From Crocodylus rhombifer (lineage: Eukaryota > Chordata > Crocodylia > Crocodylidae): a stretch of 64,000 nt of DNA. Position 1 is the first letter of the stretch, and each line of letters opens with the position of its first letter. The notes under the pieces were generated by a model, which made no database searches, had not been told where the DNA came from, and saw only the letters and a list, made by a program, of their open reading frames with translations. The stretch is taken from positions 1 to 64,000 of the forward strand of contig JAVSML010024599.1 of assembly GCA_038503035.1 (NCBI GenBank). The letters run 5' to 3'. A program made the position numbers and the translations under genes. Positions 58,004 through 64,000 of the stretch are shown here, one piece after another.

Positions 58004-59473
58004 ACTAGCCTCTACTACTTCTGTCAAGTGTGCCACTAGTGACTAGGCAGAAAGGCGTAGAAGATTCACAAGGGCAGATGGAAAGTAAGCAAGACAAAGC
58101 ATGGCACTGTGGCCAAAATGGTTGGGGCATTCAGCCCGGAGGAGAGTGTTCTGGATTTTGGTTCCTTCTGTCCCTAGGATTATTTTTGTGCTTTATCCCA
58201 ATTACTGGTTAATTAAAATGCACAAACAGTTCAAACAGGTAGGAAATGAGAGACTTGCACTACTTGTTTATTCACAGCATCATTCAGGAACGCGAGGAAG
58301 TACGCCTCTTACTCAGATACACGTTGCTGTTTCAACTAGAATGGTTTTCTGTTGTTGAATAAAGCACTTAGTATGGCAACTGACATTTGGCTGCACAACA
58401 AATTAAAACAGAAGAGATCTGCCACTTCATTGTTTCTTGTTCTTTTTCTCTTCATTTGTTTCAATTTACCCACTTCTCCAACGAATTCTAGATCTTGGTT
58501 TTTGTCCTTAGGAAAGAAAGATACTGAGACATAATGGAAGTCCAGATGCTGTTACCAGAACATGGAGCTTATTGCCTGTTTTTGCTTTTTCAACCTGTCC
58601 AGCAGTCACCAAAGGTTATGATATGCTGGCTGTGCTGACTATAAAAATGAGATGGGTGATCTCACTTTAGTTCCCAGTGGACACTTTTCTCATCACAAAA
58701 ACTAACTCTTTAATTAGCACACTTATTGGCCATTTCAGCATTGTCCAAGAATTTAATGGGCACAAAACAGACAGCTGGTGAACAGGGCTGTCCAGCAGAC
58801 ACGTCTTACAAGCACTGAATCCACTTAATCTTTTTAATCAACAGACAATTGGACAGTGGCATTTTGGAGAAATCCTCCCTACTAAGGAAGGACTTGAACA
58901 AGATTTGTTCTATTCCTAGTTAATGCAGTGACCATTCCTGTCAGTATTTTTCATTTAGGGTTAGAAGTAAACTGAAGCTTAGAGATTGATGCACACACCA
59001 AAAAGTACATCAAGTAGTTCAGAAACATTTTACCTCAGAATACCAGGTCATGAGAGTCAAGACTTAAATGTTTTATCTAGAATTTAATTTTCACACGTAG
59101 TTGTGACATCTGTTAAACTCTGGAGGAGTTGGATATTGGAGGGTGTAAAACTTCTGACTAAATACGAGGGCTGCTTTTGATGGAAAATATCAAAAAAAAT
59201 TGACATGTATGAACAACTGAGAACAATGCCCAGATGGTGTAGGAAGTATAATTAACCACAAGCACTCAAGCAATCTTAACTAGACAAAGCAACATTTTCA
59301 CAAACTGCTAAAGGCACTTTTATAAGAAAACTGATCTGTGTACTGATGGAAACATGATTGTGTCAAGTCAGATCTTATGGTTTGTGGCTTTGAGGGGCTT
59401 TTGCAAACCAAACTCATGCATTTAAAAACACAATAGCCAAAGGTTCCAGATGAAAAAGGCATGCTACAGAGCC
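58004..59473. other. No gene recognised
   Basis: Two overlapping plus frames (60 and 85 codons) at 58030-58358 have no recognisable domain. AT-rich elsewhere. Confidence 0.5.
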
Positions 59474-60110
59474 CTAACCCACAAGTGCAAGGTGGTTGCC
59501 CATATCTATTAAACTTGTGGGATGAAGAAAGAATAGTTTTGCAAATAAGTAAAAAATAGGAGGTAGATGATGGGGAAATTGTTCCAATTGTTCTTCAAAA
59601 CAAGGTGTGCTTTCCCCTGAGATACAGGAAGCAAGGTTTTGGGACCTAGATGAGCTCAATGCGTCATTGACATCCTGGTAAAGGGCTGTGATGAAAAGAT
59701 TTTTTCTGGATGGCAGACCCAGCTGAGTCATCTGTATGATCAGTTTACTCCAGGGGTTTCAAAGATATCGGAGTTTGTGTCTCCTGAGGCAAGGACTCTG
59801 GTGTCATCTTTCTTTGTAGCTCGGAGCATGCAGTTCACTGCTGATCAAGTACTAAATCCTAAGATAGAATTGGAAACTGAAAGTATTTGATCTTGTTTAA
59901 GGGCTGGATTTCTGTTCTTCAGCCATGTTTGGATTATTGCTGAACTTTGTGTTAGAGACTCAAAACCTGAACAAGAGTTGTACCAGGGGATATTATTGCT
60001 GTTCTTCGTTGATGACTTTGTTGTTTGCTGGTTTATTCTTTCTGGGTGCTGTCCAGCCTTAAATAACCTTTTTGGCTCAGTCTTCATCATTTTCACATTT
60101 CATAAAAAAG
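59474..60110 (-). other. Extended coding-like minus-strand stretch, unidentified
   Basis: From 60096 down to 59845 an 83-codon frame (KTEPKRLFKAGQHPERIN... ending near SNSILGFST) is followed by one TGA and then a further 34 codons open in the same frame (NCMLRATKKDDTRVLASGD...). Immediately downstream another frame stays open for 85 codons (59731-59474). The low stop density over about 620 bp and varied composition are suggestive of a decayed exon or pseudogene, but I recognise no family, and AT-rich DNA can yield such frames by chance. Confidence 0.2.
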
Positions 60111-62351
60111 ACACTTGTTTTGAAGAGAGAGTGGTTCAGAAAAACTGTTGCCAGCACTGTTTCATTTGTGGCACAGAGCCTGTCTCTCCACTGCCCTGCT
60201 TGCTTACTATATATAATCATTGAACTGGTAGAGCTAGCAAGGGGAGACCATCCTTGACTGTATCACTTATTAACATGAGCTAATTTGACCCTGACAGAGT
60301 TTCTAAAAAGAAAGTGTCATTAAGAGAATTGCAGAAAGCACATAGGAACCTAAAATTTGGTACTCTTCTTGTCCACAAAACCCTCCCTTCTGGATGAGGT
60401 AAAGAAAAGGATGGAGCTCTTCAATGATTTTTTTCTTGTTATAGAACTGACAAGGCCAAAAGCCTGGAAGAGAAAGTTCTTTATCACCTACCACCAGTGC
60501 CAGGGAATATCAGGAAGCCTATGTTGCCTCCAGGGATTTTGTAAGTTATATTTCTGCTGCAAATGGAAGTGCTCCAGAGAAGGGAAAACTAAAATGCCCA
60601 GGTCTGGCACAGGGTATTCAGGAGGCAGGGAAGCCATTTATGCCAGGTTTTCCTTCCATTCCTCAGCAGTCTCCCCTACTCACCCAGCGTTTGGGGATTC
60701 TCAGCCCTGACACTTCAGCAATTAGGCACTTTTTTTTTAATGATTTACCATTGCCTTTTCATAACATGCTGATTTTTGCCTTCAGTAGGCTGTTCTACCC
60801 AAGATCCCAGCACCTACAGCCAAGTTCTAGTATTTCTACACTCTTGAAACCAACAGGTCATTTCTGCTGGGTTAATGATGCATTACAATACACAAAGCGA
60901 TGCATGCACATGCATTTTGCCATGACTTAAGTGGATCTATAATAAGTTATTGATTTAAGAGGATAGCTAAAGGAATTTCATAATGATTATAGCCCAAGAC
61001 GTAATGGGACTTGATGGCCTTTGAACAATTTGGCCTGGGTCCCTGGATCACATCCACTTAAATAGGATGGGTCTCAAGGAGCAGTGCTTTGAGTCAGTAA
61101 CAGCCCACTTGCCTTCAGCATGAAAGGAAAGATAATACTATTGGATTTAGTATGTGTGCCTCTTTTTAGGATATAAGGGGAAATGTTTCTGAAATGTATG
61201 ATGCATTAAAACACAAATATTTTTCGGTATTCATGTTATTGGGAAAGCTCAGGAACCCCGTCTAGTATAAACCCAGATTTTTGGTTGAAGTCTGTGAAAA
61301 CATACCTTTTTTAGATATGGTGCACAATAAATTCCCTAAGATTTTGTTAACTTAAATGGTTCAGAGTCATCATTTCACTGTGGTTCCCTTATAAATCATT
61401 GTGCATGTTCCATGAGAAATTTCAGGGTGAAGGCAAGGACTTGGAAGAGAAGATTTTTCAAACCGATTCAGAACTGGCAACTAAATCTCACTCTTTCTCA
61501 AATCCGATTTGCTCTTTTCTAAAGGATTGGTACTGCCCACTGCTAGAGATCACTGCCAAAACAGAAAACCATAAACTGGCTTCCTGTAACTAAAAAGGTT
61601 ATATAAAGCTCACTTAGTAATACCTCAGCTAGCATTATGGGTCTAGTATCTGGCCATAAATGGCATGCTGAGAATTCCCCTGGTTAGGAGAGAAAGTCCA
61701 CCTGTAAAGTGTATAGTCAATTAAGCTAGCTCCTACAGCAGCTGTCCTGATCCCATCCCATTTAAGGAACTTATTTTGGAGAGAGATGGGGTGTGCTGGA
61801 AGTAGAAGGGAGAAAGAATGGAGTTCTGGTAGCTTCAGCTAATCCCTTAGAAAGCTGAGGGCACAACTTAGAGCGACCCCTAAGCTGTCCAGGAGGTAGT
61901 ACAGCCACACAGTCTTGGACCAAGCAGATGCTAGACATAAGAGAAGCTGTGCCGAAGAGCTGATTTCCACGCAGAAGCCAGAAGACGACACTCTGATTCT
62001 AATGTACTCCAACTCCCAAGCAGACAATTCAGATTTCCTTATTTTTGTTCCTAATGATGTTTTTGTGTTAACACCAGCGTAGATTTCCTTTTCACTGTTT
62101 TTATTAGCTTTTAGCATTTCACTCGGCTTGGAGGATGAAAATGAAGTTGTCCATTTCTATTTCTGGTAAGGTTCACTTCCAATTTCTCATACCTTAGCAC
62201 GATGCTGTGATATTTAGGTTGACGTTTTTCATTTCAAAGGCCACTTTTAAAATGGGTGAATGGAAATGGGATTTCACTTTACAAAACTGTTTCCAATCTC
62301 AAATCTTGGCTCTAATTGACAGGAGAGGGGTGGTTGCCCATGTTAATGTGA
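60111..62351. other. No gene recognised
   Basis: Plus frames of 117 and 96 codons (60357-60710, 60640-60930) and a 92-codon minus frame (61839-62117) have no domains that I recognise. No structured repeat seen. Confidence 0.5.
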
Positions 62352-62543
62352 AGTCTGGCAGAAGGTACGGCAGGGCGGGACCTTAGGGACTAACTGGTTC
62401 AGAGCAGTAGCTTTTGTAAGCAATAACCTATTTCATCAGATGCTATGAATCTGGTGAAGTAGGTCTTCGCCTACAGGGAAACTCATGCCTCTCTGAACCA
62501 ATCAGTCTCTAAGGTGCCACCCTGCCCTACTTTCTGCCTAATT
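62352..62543. mobile_element. Head-to-head pair of Penelope-like 3' tails (inverted)
   Basis: Left arm (62352-62446, antisense) and right arm (62449-62543, sense) are the same Penelope-type tail sequence in opposite orientation. The right arm has 'gaatctggtgaagtaggtct', 'tctctgaaccaatcagtctc' and 'taaggtgccaccctgcccta'. The left arm, reverse-complemented, has 'tctgatgaaataggttattg', 'ctctgaaccagttagtccct' and 'aaggtcccgccctgcc'. The centre is at about 62447. There is no coding sequence. Similarity is imperfect, so the two arms have diverged since formation. Confidence 0.82.
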
Positions 62544-63894
62544 TGACACTGTCCCTTCAAGAAGCTTAGGTGAGAGGTAAAGGGATCTCAACTCTCCAAT
62601 GAGTATCGGGAGGAAGCAAAATTATGACATGCCGTAAACCAAGAACATTCCTAAATAAAATCTTCTTTTGGCATTTGGAATTGTGTCAGAACACAGCCTC
62701 AATCCCTCAGTTCAGTGTTAGGTTTCTTACCGCACAATTCAACTTCAGAAGAAACACATTATCTAAAATTATAGACAAATCTTAGGCGTGCAGTTTGCTC
62801 TTACTGAGAAAAATGAACTCTCTTTGTTCTGCTTAGTGCATCTTCCTGTGTGGAAGTGAATAGTAGGGGAGTATTTTTAGTTACTTTTGTCTGGAGGGCA
62901 AAAGAGGAGAGGAAAAAGGAAAAGAGCCCTATTTGATATTTTTTATTTTTATTTAAAGAATGGCTTTTTAAACAAAATATTTTTGGAACATTATTTGCTT
63001 TTGAGTAAACATCCGAAGCTCAACTGGTGCCAACTAAAATACCATGAGATAAAATAATACAAAGTAAATTATCTCTGTTGGTGGCAGAAGGTTTTTTAGT
63101 TGACACCTTCAGAGATTACACAAGTCTATCACACACCCGTATTTTGAGAGATGTTTTACATGTAGATAGGTTAGTTTGGAGTGTGCTTCCTAGGAATAAA
63201 GTTCTACATGTGTGTCAAGGTATACATATTTATTAAGTGCCAGCAGTGGATCCAACCCTGGACAAAACACAGTGCTGATTAGACCTTTTCTGAGCAGATG
63301 TCCCACTCTTACATGCCAGTATATGCTTTGCTTTAAGGCTACCCTGGAGCGCATGAAGTTAAGCATGTGGTGGAACTTGGTAGGATAAGGGTGTATTGCA
63401 GTGACTTCAGTGCAAGAGAGCAGATCTTTTTGTAAGACACAGCAAGGGGAGCAACAACAGCCTCTCTTGGGGTGGCTAGAATTGCAGGCTGAAGCCTGCA
63501 GCTCAACTTCCAACATAGACCTCGTATGGCTACAGCTGGAAATGCATCACTCCCACCTCTGACAGAATCCCTCCCTTGTCAGGATGTTTTCATGAAAGAT
63601 GAGTTTTAACTCTGCAGAACTATAATGCTTATGGAAATCTTGTGGAATCTGGCTGCCCCAGTATGTTGCACCCTTCCTTTCTTTAGATTAGGTTTGTCTG
63701 AAGTAGAAAGTTTCATTTCTTACCAGAACAATATCCTTTAATGAATAAACATGGCTTCTTAGCATAGGATGAGAGTGATACTGAACTAGTGGCATCCTGC
63801 CAATATGTACAGCTTTGTTGTTGCCAAGACTCAACCTGTTTCTAAATGACCTATTTGCATATTCAGTCATTCAAGGGCATATTTTTAGGGCAGG
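62544..63894. other. No gene recognised
   Basis: AT-rich sequence with a 108-codon minus frame (63190-63516) that has no recognisable domain. Confidence 0.5.
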
Positions 63895-64000
63895 TTTCTC
63901 ATACCCAGTTGTCTAAACTTGGCAACTAAATCCATATTTAGGCATCAAGATATTTAGCCTAATTTTCAGAGATGCTGAGTTTTAACAAATTCTGCTGAAG
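63895..64000. repeat. Old sauropsid repeat fragment at window edge
   Basis: 'tatttaggcatcaagatatt' and 'tttcagagatgctgagtttt' followed by 'aattctgctgaag' resemble the common 'taggcacctaa ... cattttcagaagtgctgag' repeat. It runs off the window. Confidence 0.4.

Noticed and set aside
1..64000. CRISPR array, operons, rRNA or bacterial-type features
   Set aside because: No regularly spaced direct repeats, no dense gene arrangement, and the repeat content is clearly vertebrate.

Overview
This window is vertebrate nuclear DNA with no intact protein-coding gene that I can support. It is AT-rich background sequence packed with transposable-element remains. The repeats point to a sauropsid, and most likely a crocodilian, with a turtle as the main alternative. 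The evidence is: many CR1 LINE pieces with the typical 3' end (a gtcccttccaaccct block followed by short CTATGA-like repeats), a Penelope-like element with a GIY-YIG domain, several hAT elements with 8-bp target duplications, old MIR and L2 remnants, and a family of long GC-rich solo LTRs. The species call is inference from repeat content, because no gene gives a phylogenetic marker.

Layout. 0-10 kb holds a CR1 3' half, an L2 remnant, a small hAT element (2430-2804), an inverted-repeat element near 4.7 kb, and an antisense CR1 (about 7040-9480) split by a 1.16-kb solo LTR. 10-15 kb holds two strong hairpins, a Penelope-like fragment (11640-12500), a MIR, a GC-rich palindrome and a second copy of the 6.4-kb repeat. 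15-28 kb holds two decayed CR1 copies with reverse-transcriptase sequence (16942-18365 and 24795-25735), a second solo LTR (20855-21778), an antisense CR1 end, and an unidentified coding-like stretch (27618-28057). 29-32 kb has a 1.1-kb foldback element that is palindromic over its whole length, plus a hAT element. 32-44 kb is mostly unique-looking AT-rich sequence with a two-copy repeat (36.1 and 37.8 kb), a possible POU/SOX regulatory cluster (40.5 kb) and a perfect-looking palindromic MITE (41781-41970). 43.5-45.5 kb is a second antisense CR1 split by a third solo LTR. The rest, up to 64 kb, carries scattered CR1, MIR, hAT and old repeats, and a head-to-head pair of Penelope tails at 62.35-62.54 kb.

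Reading the layers: the CR1 copies at 7-9.5 kb and 43.5-45.5 kb predate the LTR insertions that interrupt them, and MIR and L2 are the oldest layer. The long open frames (298 aa at 29374-30270, 284 aa at 43872-44726, 193 aa at 46543-47124) lie inside repeats and are explained by GC-rich or repeated DNA, not by genes. The window is best read as intergenic or deep intronic. The most interesting features are the foldback element, the three same-orientation solo LTRs with clean boundaries, the inverted Penelope tails, the POU/SOX cluster and two unidentified coding-like stretches on the minus strand.
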